64,000 bases of DNA from Pezicula radicicola (GCA_003008705.1 PDUO01000086.1:66014-130013); one strand, 5' to 3'; positions 22,981 through 34,281 are shown, numbered from the stretch's first letter. Notes: a model not told the origin generated them from the sequence alone. Program-made: numbers and translations.

Positions 22981-24345
22981 ATGTCACTGCCAAACTCTTC
23001 GCCGCAGACTCTGGAAAATCCAGAGTCAGAATCAAGTCAAGTTCAACACCAGCGTTTATCAAAGTCGCCGACCCCACCACGTGCTTCGCAATCTCCACCA
23101 GGAGATACTCTACGTTCAGGACCGTCATCCGTAGTGGCTGGTTCACCTCCAGCAATCGCTGAAGAGCCGAGCAACGAACCCATCGAAGTCGGCAATGGGT
23201 TAGAGCCAACAGAAGAAGACTTTGCCGGGGATAGTGACGCTGATACTGGTTATGATGGCGATGACACAAGCAGCCTTAACGCCTCCATAACGTCTAGTAT
23301 AAGGGATCACACATTCGAGAATGGCTTGAGATATCATTCCTTTCGTCGAGACAGAACTTATTATCCCTTCCCAAACGACGAAAATGAGCAAAACCGCGAC
23401 GATATGAAACATGCCATGACTGTATTGATGTGCGGGGGGAAGCTACATTTTGCGCCCATTGGAGACAATCCTCAGGAGATACTTGACTTGGGTATGTAAG
23501 CTTGAATGTTATGTCGTCACAGAATTTGAAAGTTAACTATTGGATTCTAGGCACAGGGAGTGGGATCTGGGCAATTGAGAGTAATCAGTCGTGTGAGCTT
23601 CCAAACGTTCCCAGAGCTAACAATTCGAAAAGTAGGGGATATGTACCCAAGCGCAAGAGTCCAGGGTATTGATCTTAGCCCTATCCAACCACTTTTCGTC
23701 CCTCCTAATGTAAAGTTCATAATCGACGATATCGAGGATGAATGGCTGTATCCATTAGATTCTTTCGACTATATCCATTGTCGACATGTGACCCAGACAA
23801 TCAAAAACAGACCTCGACTCATGACTCGCGCTTTAAGGCGAGTAATTCTCAACAAAACATGACATTGGTTCAAGGAACTAATTGGTAGCTTCAGGCATCT
23901 GAAGCCCGGAGGCTACTTAGAGTTCCAAGAGATGGTTTACTATCCACATTGCGACGACGGTAGCATGACTGATCCCTACCCCTTTCGCGACTTTGTCGAC
24001 AATCTCAATCGAGGGATGGCAATCCTAGGAGGCGACAATCTTAATGCGAATAATTTAGCTGCCCAAATGCGCGATGCTGGGTTCGAGGACGTCCAGGATG
24101 TGATTTTAAGACTCCCTGTAGGTGTCTGGCCAAGAGATCGAAATCTTAAACTTGCTGGACTTTATTTACGCGAAGCCATGGTAGACGGTCTAAAAAATAT
24201 TGCTAGCAGAGTTTATACAGCGGGATTAGGATGGTCTCTAGAGGCTCTTGAGGTCTATCTCGTTGATGTCAGGAAATCACTGTATGATTCAACAAAGCAT
24301 TCGTATTTCCCCCTCCATATTATTGTTGGAAGGAAACCACTCTAG
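22981..24345 (+). CDS. LaeA-like SAM methyltransferase
   Basis: Four exons (22981-23491, 23551-23580, 23633-23837, 23895-24345) give 398 aa. The first about 110 residues are acidic and Ser/Pro-rich. After them come RYHSFRRDRTYYPFPND, ILDLG|TGSGIWAIE (SAM motif I, split by intron 1), GIDLSPIQPLFVPPNV, DDIEDEW, FDYIHCRH and LRHLKPGGYLEFQE. This is the LaeA/LAE1-like methyltransferase family. True LaeA works in the nucleus with velvet proteins to control secondary metabolism; many paralogues have unknown targets. Exon 2 is only 30 nt. The third intron (23838-23894) uses a GC donor (AAG|GCGAGT) and a CTTCAG acceptor. Only that joins LR and HLKPGG in frame and skips a TGA. It may be a cluster-specific regulator or a tailoring enzyme. 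Confidence 0.87.
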
Positions 24346-24680
24346 CCATGAGGTTGAAGGATCGTTCTTTGTACCTGGTAACATGAAGGATTTAAAAGTT
24401 TGTTTAGACTAGTGTTATTGTGAACTTTTGCCTGTTAATTAGATAGGGTTGCTGACCAAGAAGCTTTTAAAATAATCTGGCTAGAAGAGAACGAGAATTA
24501 TAGAAGTAACAGAGTAGGAATTTCTAGAGTAAGATATTTCTTTGTTTAAGAACTTAGTATTTATAAATTAAAAAGTATTCTTAGATATATATAATATAAC
24601 ACTATATATTGATGCAAAAACGAGCATAGGTTCTTACTATCGATCTTAGTCCTATCCAGGCAATTTCATTCTACCAAATG

Positions 24681-26752
24681 TTACTTGAAATGAAATTCCT
24701 GGAGGTCCTCGGAGGATATCTTCAGCTCTCCGTTCATGATTCCATGTACGTAAGCCTCCCCAACAAGGGAATGATGTGTAGAGTGGTCATTAATGATGAA
24801 CGGCATGTTTCCTCCCGATAAGATAATAACAGAGGAGCCACGAGGGTTTCCCGTGGCCCGACTCCCATGTATCCGCTGAGAGTTGTGAAGAAACAGCGGC
24901 CCTCTAGGGCTTGTTGTACGGACAAATCAAAGCATTGCTTCTCTTGCTTTTCTACTCCGGCGCCTTTGGCCATTCCTGCTAGATCATAATAATTGCTCCT
25001 CGTTAGGCCTTGAAATGACTCGTTCATCGGGTCGAGTAATAGTTTATGGAAAAGCATGAATAAATCAGGCATGCCTCGCTTCGCAATTGGCGGACTTTCT
25101 TCGACGTGGTGGTCTAGTACGAGGGTTCTCCCAATGGCCATCAAAATATCCTCGCTGTATCGTGACTGCTCCACTCTCCATGGGTACCGCTGTTTCCACA
25201 GCTCCTCTGACTGCTTCCCCCACTGCTGCTCCCACTGTTGTTTAAATTGCTGCTCCCACTCCCACTGCTGCGCTCTCCGTTCATAATTGGAAAGATAGAC
25301 TTGCTTCGCATTGCCGATAAGTGAGCTTTTGAGGCTGTTAGGGTAGCCCTTTATGAAGCTTTGCACGTCTATGAAAGGGCCATCAACGGTAACCACTGGA
25401 TCAACGAAAAAGCCCATGATTGTGAGTGTGGTCAAATCACTTGAAAACCTAACCTGTGGTGGATTTAGGGCGGCTTTTCCTGACGCCGAAAAGTTCTGCC
25501 AGAACGGACGCCATCGAATACTGGCACTGCGTGAGGAACTTGTGAAGTTCGGCGCCCATGTAGGAAAGTCAGCTTCCTGGCTGGAGTGGTTGAAAGCGAG
25601 AATGTCCAGCTTCGTTTCCGTCTCGATAATGTGCTTAATAAATTGACCGCAAACTTCTTTCAGTGACTTGGTATAATCTGGAACTAAGGCAGCCCGGTCT
25701 GTCTCGGGAGCAAGTCCAAGAACTGCGTAGAAGTGGTCGCGAGCGTCGGTGGCATTTGCGGTATACGTCAGGGATATCAAGGCGCCCAGGCTAAGTCGCC
25801 CATGGGCATGTTCGAAGAGGAGCGTGAAAAGACTACGAACTGGGATATATTCACCGTTTCCACGGACCAATGGATGATTCAGGTACCGGTCTAAGTAGTT
25901 CCAAGCATTTTGGAAGATGTCCAGGCGGACCCATTTATGACCACAGCCTATTTCGGCATGGTAACGGGGTATCCATGTAGTCTCTTCTTTCGTTATGGTG
26001 GATGCTAGTTCTTGAATAATCCACACACGTGCCCAGTAAGGGCGAGCCCATAGCTTGTGCAACGCCGCCCACGTCTCTCTAGGCGTAAGAACTTCTCCAT
26101 GGACACCAAAGAGACCGTGGCCTTGTTCAATTCTCTCTACGAAGTCCATTGCAGTTTCGCTCTCGTCCCTTTCCTCGCCGAGCCAGGCAAGCACCTTCCA
26201 CGCGGACCTGTAGATCTTGTCCATCCTTCTGACTTGGTGGCCGCGTTCTTTAGAGTCCTGTTGATTGATACAGAGTGCGTCGACCCATAATATCCTATCC
26301 TTACGCAGCTCATCGGTTGGTGACCTTATCTCTCCATTTGGCCATACAGTTGGAAGTGGCGGGTACCGGAGATGGCGCAAGGCAATTGCAAGATTTTCGG
26401 TGACTTAGAAAGGAAGGCCATCCACAGTAATACTGCATAGGTTCGTATTATCTCCCCATGTGTATGATAGTGCTTCATACTTTAGATTATCCGTCAGGGT
26501 ATGATGGCTCAATGCGCAGCTGATTTCGTCTCCATCCTTTCCAGGATGAAGCGTGAGTAACCTTATCTCATCCATAGAGAGATCCAGCAGCCGATATTCA
26601 TAATTATTCTTTATGCCAGATGACTGAGACTGGGGAGCCGCTTCCATATTGCGAGGTGCTGGTGCGACAGACTCAGACAGCACGAGGCTTGTGCTTCTAC
26701 TTATCGCCATGAATACTTTTGGAGGAATGCCGTAAACAAACCTAGAAGACAC
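24681..26752 (-). pseudogene. HET-domain gene, inactivated by a nonsense codon and a frameshift
   Basis: The minus-strand frame from 26752 encodes a heterokaryon-incompatibility protein: YEYRLLDL, IRLLTLHPGKDGD, YEALSYTWGD, ILWVDALCINQQD, VLAWLGEERDES, ARVWIIQELA. A TAA at 26407-26405 interrupts it between ITVDGLPF and VTENLAIALRHLR, in the same frame and inside a conserved stretch, so an intron is unlikely. Gln (CAA) would be the simplest ancestral codon. Near 24835-24850 the frame shifts after YMGVGPRET, and the family's C-terminal part (VIILSGGNMPFII, LVGEAYVHGIMNGE) continues in another frame to a TAA at 24681-24683. There is an unusual Gln/Trp-rich low-complexity stretch around 25190-25290. 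HET proteins trigger cell death on non-self fusion. Confidence 0.85.
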
Positions 26753-27649
26753 AAAAAGATTTTGAGTTGAAGAGTCTTCGCGAATATCTAACAGCTGAAG
26801 AAAAACATAGGTTAAAGAAGTTGTTAGAAATAGTGCTTACTAATATAAGCCTAAGGTATCCTAACCCTTGTATTTCTATAGAAACTAAGAAATGTCCTTT
26901 AGTTAGAGTAGTTCTAATAAACTTATGGCCTGATAACTTAGTTTAATTATTCTTTTAGTATTTTAATCTTATAAAAATAACTCTAAAAGCTTTATAATCT
27001 AATTAGATATAATCTTTACGAAGGAATTAACTTAGTGTATTATTAGTACACTTATATAATAAAATGTGACCTACGGCCACATTCTGTGTACCGTGCTTGG
27101 GGGCCAGCTCTGCAGGAGAGTTGTATTCTATAGAAAGAGTTATATAATATATATAAATTACTATACAATTTTCCTGCCTTCTACCCTTACTCTCCTTCTG
27201 TGTAGCTTTGATTCGGGCTGCGAAATAGGTTGATTATTTCGACCGGGCGAGGGAAATCGTCGAATTTAGAAGCGGGCAATATTTCTACCGGCGGCCGCTG
27301 TCAAGGCGCTTAGTGGAATTTTATCCAATAAAATCGATCCGGCCGGAATAACTATTCGACGGCTTTTTTAAGGCCTATAGATTCTAGTTAAACCAGCTAT
27401 CGCTGTAATAAATAATATTTAAATAAACTAAAGATTCTCTAAGTATTTAAATAAGTTTAATTATATATATATCCTTTCTTTTTACTTATATAAACTTAAT
27501 ACATAGACTATAAGATTGATGTCATTGTAAGCCTATATAGTTCCGTCGATTAATATCCAAATCATAGGATTGCTGATCAATAAAAGCACAACTCGGCACG
27601 TTTCGCCAGCACAGCTGTCCATCAAAACGGACAGGTTAAATTCAAGGAC
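26753..27649. other. AT-rich region, probably mutated repeat
   Basis: Dominated by TA-rich sequence with stops in all frames, broken by two GC-richer patches (27060-27115 and 27180-27330). This patchwork is typical of RIP-degraded repeat DNA in ascomycetes. No transposon protein is recognisable. Confidence 0.45.
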
Positions 27650-28460
27650 ATGCAAAATCTACATTACTATCTTGACATCCTTCTGCGCGGAGCACGCGCC
27701 CTCGAATCTAACATTACCGTTCTTAATACCTTATTAGCAGAAGCGGATACTCGTCTGCCTCTAGACAACGGTGACGCAGCACCACATTACATTCTTTTTA
27801 AGAAAGTGCTTGGTGACAAGATCCAGGAACAGGAGTTGCTAAAAGGGCGTTTCGAGCATCTACATTCGAGAGGAGAAGAACTTGCGTTGCTTGTATGTTA
27901 TCCCCACTCACCCTTTCATATTAAATAAAATATGACTCTTTAACAATGTGTATTAATCGAACAAAACAAAAAATAGCTACGAAACGCAATAGCGCTCCGC
28001 GATAACGAGATAATGAAACATCAAGCCACGTTAATGTTGCACGAAGGCATGCTTATGAAGAAAATGACGCAGAAATCCACGCAGGAAGCACATACTGTTA
28101 AGACAATTACACTTGTTGCCCTTGTTTATCTACCTGCTTCTTTTACTTCGGTTCGTTTTGCTCCCTTTTCATTTGTTCTGTTTTTGCGATATCAAAAAGA
28201 TAATAAAAGGGTTGGTAGACTAATGAATGTTCGATGTGGGTAGTCTTTTTTTTTGGGATGGGCTATGTACAGGTAAGTAGGAGGAAGGGGGATATTTGAG
28301 GCTTGAAGCGAGTAATGATATATTGGCATATATGGCTATTACATTACCGCTAATGATGGTTACATTATTGGGATGGTTTGCTTGGGACTTGTATAGTCGG
28401 AGGCGGTATAGGCTGTTAGAAAATAATAGTGATAGCGATTTGGAAAAGGCAGTAAAGTAG
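27650..28460 (+). CDS. Short CorA-like membrane protein or C-terminal remnant
   Basis: A consistent model uses exons 27650-27892, 27977-28150 and 28281-28460 and gives 198 aa. The order ALRDNEIMKHQATLM, then TVKTITLVALVYLPASFTS, then a second hydrophobic helix ILAYMAITLPLMMVTLLGWF with a basic tail RRRYRLL, is the C-terminal plan of fungal CorA-like Mg2+ channel relatives: a long helix, then two transmembrane helices. Most such proteins carry some hundreds of residues before this. Here an AT-rich repeat zone precedes it, so the gene may be a truncated copy. Upstream codons are open back to 27584 only. The last intron is less certain than the first. Transport activity is doubtful. Confidence 0.5.
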
Positions 28461-28958
28461 GTAAATTAAGGGAACGTAAAAGAAGATCGCCTGCGACAGG
28501 GGGTACTGAACCTTTCGGTTCTATAACCAATATACTCTGCGCCGAATCTTGACCTCACCAAAGTCCACCTCTGTCTTTGGACCTGAGTAGCCGCTTCTAT
28601 AACCTGAGCTGAGCCCTGTGTCTTGAGCACGCTAATAAGTCAGCTAGATTATGCTCAGAGGTTCCTCGTCTGACGCCCTATGGTTTCTATGATGTCTGTA
28701 TATAAATTTTGCCAATGCCTGTTGTCTAGAACGCAGCCACCTCTTTCAACCTATCAAGATAGGGTGATAGTACCCGTTCTCGCTCCTCTGTGGAACTCAC
28801 AAGGGTCCCTGTTGGAGCCGATTTTGAACCCTTTCTTGTATAGCCGCACGTGACTAGTAATTCAGCCCTACTCTTCCACACCCTCGCGGCAGGCTAAACC
28901 TGCACTGAATTTTGAATAAAAAGCGAACTACCTCCACTCTGACCAGACAACAAGCAAC
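28461..28958. other. Intergenic region upstream of HET gene, contains a dispersed repeat
   Basis: About 0.5 kb. The stretch at roughly 28713-28797 is similar to 38657-38748 elsewhere in the window (shared core CTATCAAGATAG). Otherwise nothing is supported. Confidence 0.5.
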
Positions 28959-30854
28959 ATGGATGGAATCCAAGAATCCCCGTCCGCGTCTGCAGATCAG
29001 AAATACAGCCAGGAAGATAGCCAGGAAGGCGTAGTGCCACTTGCAGAGCTGAACTCTTCGGCATCAAAGATCATTTTCCGCAAGCTTTTGGGAGAAGAAA
29101 TCCGTCTCGTCACCCTCCATCGTGGAGACATCAGTGATCGCATTCGCTGTAGCCTTGTCTGCGTTCCTCTAAACAAAGCTCCGCCGTATGAAGCATTATC
29201 ATATGTTTGGGGTGCCGAAAAACACCCGCGGCAGATGCTCCTCAATTCGCAACTTTTTCATGTCACCCGAAATTTGAAAAGAGCACTTCATGGCCTCAGG
29301 GCACAGTCAGAAGACCGATTGATTTGGATCGATGCATTAGCGATCAATCAGTCGGACGATTTAGAACGGAATGCTCAAGTTCAGAGAATGCGATTGATAT
29401 ACGCTTCAGCCTCCAGGACTATCGCTTGGCTCGGAATATTAGACGATTTCGGAAGATGTAGCAATGCCATAAGCCGGATGATGCCTGTGATGAGGGAGCA
29501 TTTAGACCCCATTGCCCTTTTTAATATCGCAAATGGAGAAGCTGGGGCACTTGACCTTCGCTCTTGTGGGAACCAGATGTTCAGTCCAGAGCATCTGCGC
29601 TTTCTACGCTTAACAATGCACCTGCTATGGGCAATGGACTACTGGAGAAGGGTGTGGGTTGTGCAGGAGATCGCTTGCGCAAGAGACGTTTTGGTCGTTA
29701 TGGGGCGGCACAAGGCAACGTATCAGAGTTTCCTTAAATTATCGGAAGATTTTATCGAGATCGCAAGGGCAGACGTAGACTCTGGAGTTCATGACATAGG
29801 ACTTCTTACAAGTATGGGCCCGAAATCAATTCCAGAGCCTGGTATTGCTCGCAATATAAGAAATTTCAGTGTCACTCGATGGCTAACCCAGTCACGAATG
29901 AAGCATTGTCGAGATCCACGGGACATGATATATGGCTACTACGGCTGTTTTCCACACCATATCCGTCGATTGATAGAAGTCGACTACTCAAAGGATGTGA
30001 TGAAAGTCTTCAGGCAGGCTACTCTAGCAATCATAGAGGCAACTCGGGACTTGTCAATTCTATGCTGGGCGTCGTTATCTCGTAGGATTGACTGTGTTCA
30101 TGGCCGGGAGCAGCACGAATCCTGGGTTCCAGATTTTTGCTGCAGCAAGTACACAGACCTGCCGATCGTAGCAATGTTTGATTTCAGCAGCCCCAATGGC
30201 CTATTACCGGACGTCAGAAGATCCCTTCCCGAGGAGGGGCCGCTCTGCGTAACAGGCATACATCTCGGCATGGTCCGAAATATATCTGCTGTATGGAAAA
30301 TCAATGTTTCTACAACATCTTCCCAAATTATCAGAAGCTTTGTTCAACATTTAACGACTTGCCGGCGGGAGCTCGAGATACCTACTTGTGACCAAGCCTT
30401 CGCTGCATTCGTTAATACGGTTGAGATGGAGGCTCCCTTTTCCGAGCTCGAAGATAATCAAGGATTGGCAGATCTCCTTAGGGAGCAAGAAGTAGCAGCC
30501 GGAATCCTCGGTGATGAGATCATCGACAAATTAAGCACTGCACAGAGAATCCACCTGCAAAGCTGCTCGACTGGAATCAGCGGTCACACAATGTTCTCCT
30601 TGAAGCTCTCGGAAACCCGAATAGACTTACCTAGTGTCGCCCTTCCAGCGAATATTGGCGTAGGGCCAAGTCTTATTCTCCCAGGAGACAAGGTCTGCGT
30701 ATTCCTAGGCTGTGATACTCCAGTCATTCTTCGACAAATTGGAAAAAAGCATGCCCTGGTCGGAGACGCGTACGTCTATGGGTATATGGATGGCGAGGCT
30801 CTCGAAAGATCTAAGACAGGAATATGGTCGCTCGAAAAATTTCTATTAATTTGA
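28959..30854 (+). CDS. HET-domain (heterokaryon incompatibility) protein
   Basis: A single uninterrupted frame of 631 aa from an ATG that follows an AACA context. HET-domain signatures come in order: IRLVTLHRGDISDRI, YEALSYVWGAE, LIWIDALAINQSDD, RTIAWLGIL, and WRRVWVVQEIACARDV. The typical C-terminal region with GDKVCVFLGCDTPVIL, HALVGDAYVYGYMDGE and a basic tail is also intact. The domain mediates vegetative incompatibility and death in fungi. Individual members are many and mostly untested. It is intact, unlike its neighbours at 24681-26752 (broken) and 31505-31786 (relic), so the local set appears to be a decaying HET cluster. Confidence 0.93.
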   Translation: MDGIQESPSASADQKYSQEDSQEGVVPLAELNSSASKIIFRKLLGEEIRLVTLHRGDISDRIRCSLVCVPLNKAPPYEALSYVWGAEKHPRQMLLNSQLFHVTRNLKRALHGLRAQSEDRLIWIDALAINQSDDLERNAQVQRMRLIYASASRTIAWLGILDDFGRCSNAISRMMPVMREHLDPIALFNIANGEAGALDLRSCGNQMFSPEHLRFLRLTMHLLWAMDYWRRVWVVQEIACARDVLVVMGRHKATYQSFLKLSEDFIEIARADVDSGVHDIGLLTSMGPKSIPEPGIARNIRNFSVTRWLTQSRMKHCRDPRDMIYGYYGCFPHHIRRLIEVDYSKDVMKVFRQATLAIIEATRDLSILCWASLSRRIDCVHGREQHESWVPDFCCSKYTDLPIVAMFDFSSPNGLLPDVRRSLPEEGPLCVTGIHLGMVRNISAVWKINVSTTSSQIIRSFVQHLTTCRRELEIPTCDQAFAAFVNTVEMEAPFSELEDNQGLADLLREQEVAAGILGDEIIDKLSTAQRIHLQSCSTGISGHTMFSLKLSETRIDLPSVALPANIGVGPSLILPGDKVCVFLGCDTPVILRQIGKKHALVGDAYVYGYMDGEALERSKTGIWSLEKFLLI

Positions 30855-31504
30855 CATTATGTATCTTCAACTGTGGTTATAGGTTCTGAGGTTGGCGATT
30901 TCATAGGCGAGGTTAGCTTTTGCGCCACTACAATCCTAGTCTGATACAAAACCAGAGACAAAAACATCACGCCTGGCGTAGGATATATCATAAAGGCTAT
31001 GTACAATTTTTGGATGAGGGGCCTATTTTTCGGCCATCTGATTGGTCCAAATCCAGCCCCCTGTAGAACTTCGCGTGGAGTTGACAATATTCTATGATTA
31101 ATTCGAGGAGCGATAGATTGCTTACACATGGTCAAGCTTGCTTAGGCCAGCTCAAGGTTGCAAAAGTCAACCTCAGGATTGCACAGCCACTATCCCATGG
31201 TTGCTCAGTCAGAACTCAGCTCAAAGCAAGAGAGCTCAGGTTCAAAAGTGGAATTGGAATCTGTTAGGGACATTTTGATGATATTGTTAGGCTCGAATTT
31301 CTCTTTCGCCAGTTCCCAATTTCCAGAATTGCCAAATCCTAGCCAGCTCGCATCCACCATTGGATATGGAAGGGGTGGGTTTGTATAATATATACTATAT
31401 GTATCTCATAAAGCAACTAGGCAAGCCAAGGACTTCCCGACTTGATGGTCGCATTCAAGTTTCCAAGTATCGATGCAATATACATAACTCAATTTAACAC
31501 GCTA
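30855..31504. other. Intergenic region, nothing supported
   Basis: About 650 bp after the HET gene. Short open frames on both strands have no recognisable content. Confidence 0.45.
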
Positions 31505-31786
31505 GAGTGCAGCCAACAAGTCAGTAAGATAGGAGAGATATATGCTCAGGCTTAGCGAACAATAATCTACCTCGGCGACTCAAGCGAGTGTCATGGAGTC
31601 TTAGAGATTATAAAACCTTACAGAATTACAGATAAATCATTTATAGTAGACTATATTCAGTCACTAGCTGTCGATCGTATCTTGTCCCCTCTGTGGACTA
31701 CCAGAGTTTGGATTTTATTAGGAATTAGTCTTGTTAAGACACGGTGGGTCCAGTGCGGTAGGGCAAGATTAGAGCCGCTCAGATGA
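31505..31786 (+). pseudogene. HET-domain relic
   Basis: One frame of 93 codons resembles the centre of a HET domain: CSQQVSKIGEIYAQA, then a TAG, then RTIIYLGDSSE, later LWTTRVWILLGISLVKTRW, ending in TGA. This matches the usual order QVxxMxxIYxxA, TxxWLG and WxxRVWxxQE. The start, the IDAxCINQ part and the C-terminal part are missing. It is a fragment with at least one internal stop and surely non-functional. Confidence 0.65.
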
Positions 31787-33864
31787 AAATAGTGTCAAGG
31801 AATTTAGTGTTGCTCTTGGATATACAACGAACACAAAAAGCCTTTAGGTTGAGCTTATTAGGTGGAGCGGACCCTGTATCACTAGGATAAATACTGGTCG
31901 GTAGATGAGGCTACGGAGTTACGGATCCGCGAGATATAATATATAGTTATTTTGTTATACCACCGAATGTTGATGTTTGCGCTTACGTGATTAACTCCGC
32001 CTTTGCTCGGCTCCGGTCTGCTCCAGTCTACTCATCCTGTTGTAATCTTATAATTTTTAACGAGAGCCCGAAAGGGCCGCGTTCCCCTAGCCAGGGTTCT
32101 AAATTCTGTCACTATTATATATCTCTAAATAGTTATCACCGTCTGCCTGTCTATATAAAATGCAAAATGCCCACATGTAGGGACAGAAATAAAAGCTTAT
32201 CATGTGAGTTCATGTGACATGTTCCTGACATGCTTTGATCACACTGCTATATAAACAAATATTCCAAATACAGCTTAATCGCGGATCTTAACTGGATAAT
32301 GAGGACTGTTAAGATAGACAGAAGTTCATATAGGATTGAATTATATTAGCATATAATAATCCCGTTTTAAGTAGTGTTAAAAATTAGTGCTCTAAGTTCC
32401 AGCATACGCAATTGGCGTACTTTGAACTAAAGTGATCCAGATTATAGTACTACAAACTATAGTAGTATAGATTGTAGTGTTAAAAGTCAATGTGCTCCTA
32501 GTTGCAGTCCACCGAATCAGAGTATTCTAAACTAACGTAGTCTAGATTGTAGTACTACTGGTTATAGTGGTGTAGATTATAGAATTAAAAGCTAGTGTGC
32601 TCTAGACATGGTGGAGCCCATCCAATCACTGTACCGTACTTACTGACGTCAAACGATGCAAATTACGAACTAGAACGCAAAAGCACTCGATTCCCAAACA
32701 GAAATTCTTTGGGCAAAAGGAAAAACAACATTCTTTGTTTTTTGTTATCAATTAAGAATTCAGCTATCGAATTTATTAGAACGTATATTTGTGACTTAGG
32801 GACGATTTAGGCAAAAGTAATCTAGTAGGTCTAGCGGAAGAAGGTATACGAAAGAGCAAAGATTTAGGAAAGGGCGTAAGGGCATATTATCTTTAGAAAA
32901 TAGCTAGGGCTACGCTATAGTTGCAAGAATAATCTACTTTAAGAGTTTGAAGGGTGTATTTTTTTGGGGGGGGGGGAGGTCCTATTTGGGCTCACTAGGA
33001 GTCGACTTAGTCCCCCTAAATACAATCGTGTAGAGTTGACGACTTTTGCATAGTAGAATTGAATAGTAAATAAATCATGATTAGCTACTAGAGCAGGAAC
33101 GTAACTAAGCAACCTGAGTAGAGGGTGAGGTGAGGGTGAGTAGTGCCTGAGTAGAGCGGCAATGCTAACTAACCGTATTAGAAGCGGCGGAAGTTAATGT
33201 TCGGCGTAGATTACTAGTGTAATAACTTTTTCCCTAGCTACAAGCTTTACATCTTAGTATTAGAATCTCTATAACACAAGACTCGATACGAAGGGCCTCC
33301 AGATCCGTTTCAAATAGAGACAGATATGGTGTTAGATGTATCAGTTCTTTATTTATCCTAAGGTTTTAATGATTTCGCAAACACTGCATGTCTCTAATTG
33401 TAGTTAGAGCCACAAGGGTTATTAGTAAGCATGTATTAAATATATAGAATGGTTACATAACTGCCCTTTGTAAGTAGACCTATTTATACACACTAATTCC
33501 TTACAGAATACGATACCATTACCACCACATGATGCTCCCAAATAATCTTGCTATTCAATAGGTTATAAGCTAGGACAACTCCTTAAGACGCTAAACTACA
33601 ATAAGGCAATTAATTACGTGTTCTATCTGTCTCTTCGAGTACAATAATTAGCTATTGTATAAGTCACCTTGTTGACGCGCTAATAGAGTTAAATCAAAAC
33701 CAGATAAGATAAACTACTATTAACATAGATTTAAGAAAAGAACACTATTCCGAAACGGACAAACTTAAAAGAGAAAATTCAGGATATAATTCCCAACCTC
33801 CGCGAGACCATCTCCAATATCTTCGAAAGCATCTCCATCTGTAATTTCGTGGGGAGGGTCGATA
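31787..33864. other. Gene-poor AT-rich region with tandem repeats
   Basis: About 2 kb with stops in all frames. It contains diverged tandem repeats near 32376-32600, a run of about 11 G near 32966-32976, and a short motif repeat GAGGGTGAG near 33120-33140. No gene is supported. The sequence at 33745-33864 has a coding-like frame on the minus strand that may belong to the next gene. Confidence 0.45.
32376..32600. repeat. Diverged tandem repeat, about 104-bp unit, two copies and a partial third
   Basis: Copies begin with GTTAAAAATTAGTGCTCT (32377), GTTAAAAGTCAATGTGCTCC (32479) and ATTAAAAGCTAGTGTGCTCT (32583). Each full copy then shows a shared series, such as AACTAAAGTGATCCAGATT against AACTAACGTAGTCTAGATT, and GTAGTATAGATTGTAG against GTGGTGTAGATTATAG. 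Confidence 0.7.
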
Positions 33865-34281
33865 TCAATTCCGGTCGAATTGTAAACTCTCCTGCATATC
33901 AAGGATGTCATTGTCGTTTGAGTCCCACATTAGTGTTGTCGCGTTATCTCCGTGGGCGAGCTGTGTGACCTCACTCAGACTCCCGTCTGACATCCACCAA
34001 GTGTGATGCTCTGCAAGACACCCTAGCGCAATTAAGCCACCGCCTGCTGCAAGGCCACTAGCGTGTTTGACGGTACTACAGAATCTAAGGGCTGGCATAA
34101 TCTGCTTCAGAATAGCCATTTTCTTCCCATTTTGTCCTTTTTTGGCAAAAACATCACCCGTAGCGGAGAGATTCGCCTTCACCTGGGCTCGATCCGGGAC
34201 GAAGGAGGGAACGGTGGCGTTGGCGCCGGTTGCGTAGGCGGCGATGTTTTCTTCGGCGGTAGATTTGGTTGTTAGCAACAC
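33865..34281 (-). CDS. Small hypothetical protein, possibly broken
   Basis: Open frame of about 138 codons just downstream of the regulator gene on the same strand. It contains one hydrophobic Gly-rich segment, GLAAGGGLIALGCLAE, and an acidic C-terminus with DSNDNDILD. Just upstream, an ATG at about 34317 starts a signal-like run MSLGWVALFLAYS in another frame. Just downstream, another frame (DIDPPHEITDGDAFEDIGD) is coding-like to about 33758. The three frames may be one gene with unseen introns or one with frameshifts. No family recognised. Confidence 0.35.
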   Translation of the reverse strand: MLLTTKSTAEENIAAYATGANATVPSFVPDRAQVKANLSATGDVFAKKGQNGKKMAILKQIMPALRFCSTVKHASGLAAGGGLIALGCLAEHHTWWMSDGSLSEVTQLAHGDNATTLMWDSNDNDILDMQESLQFDRN

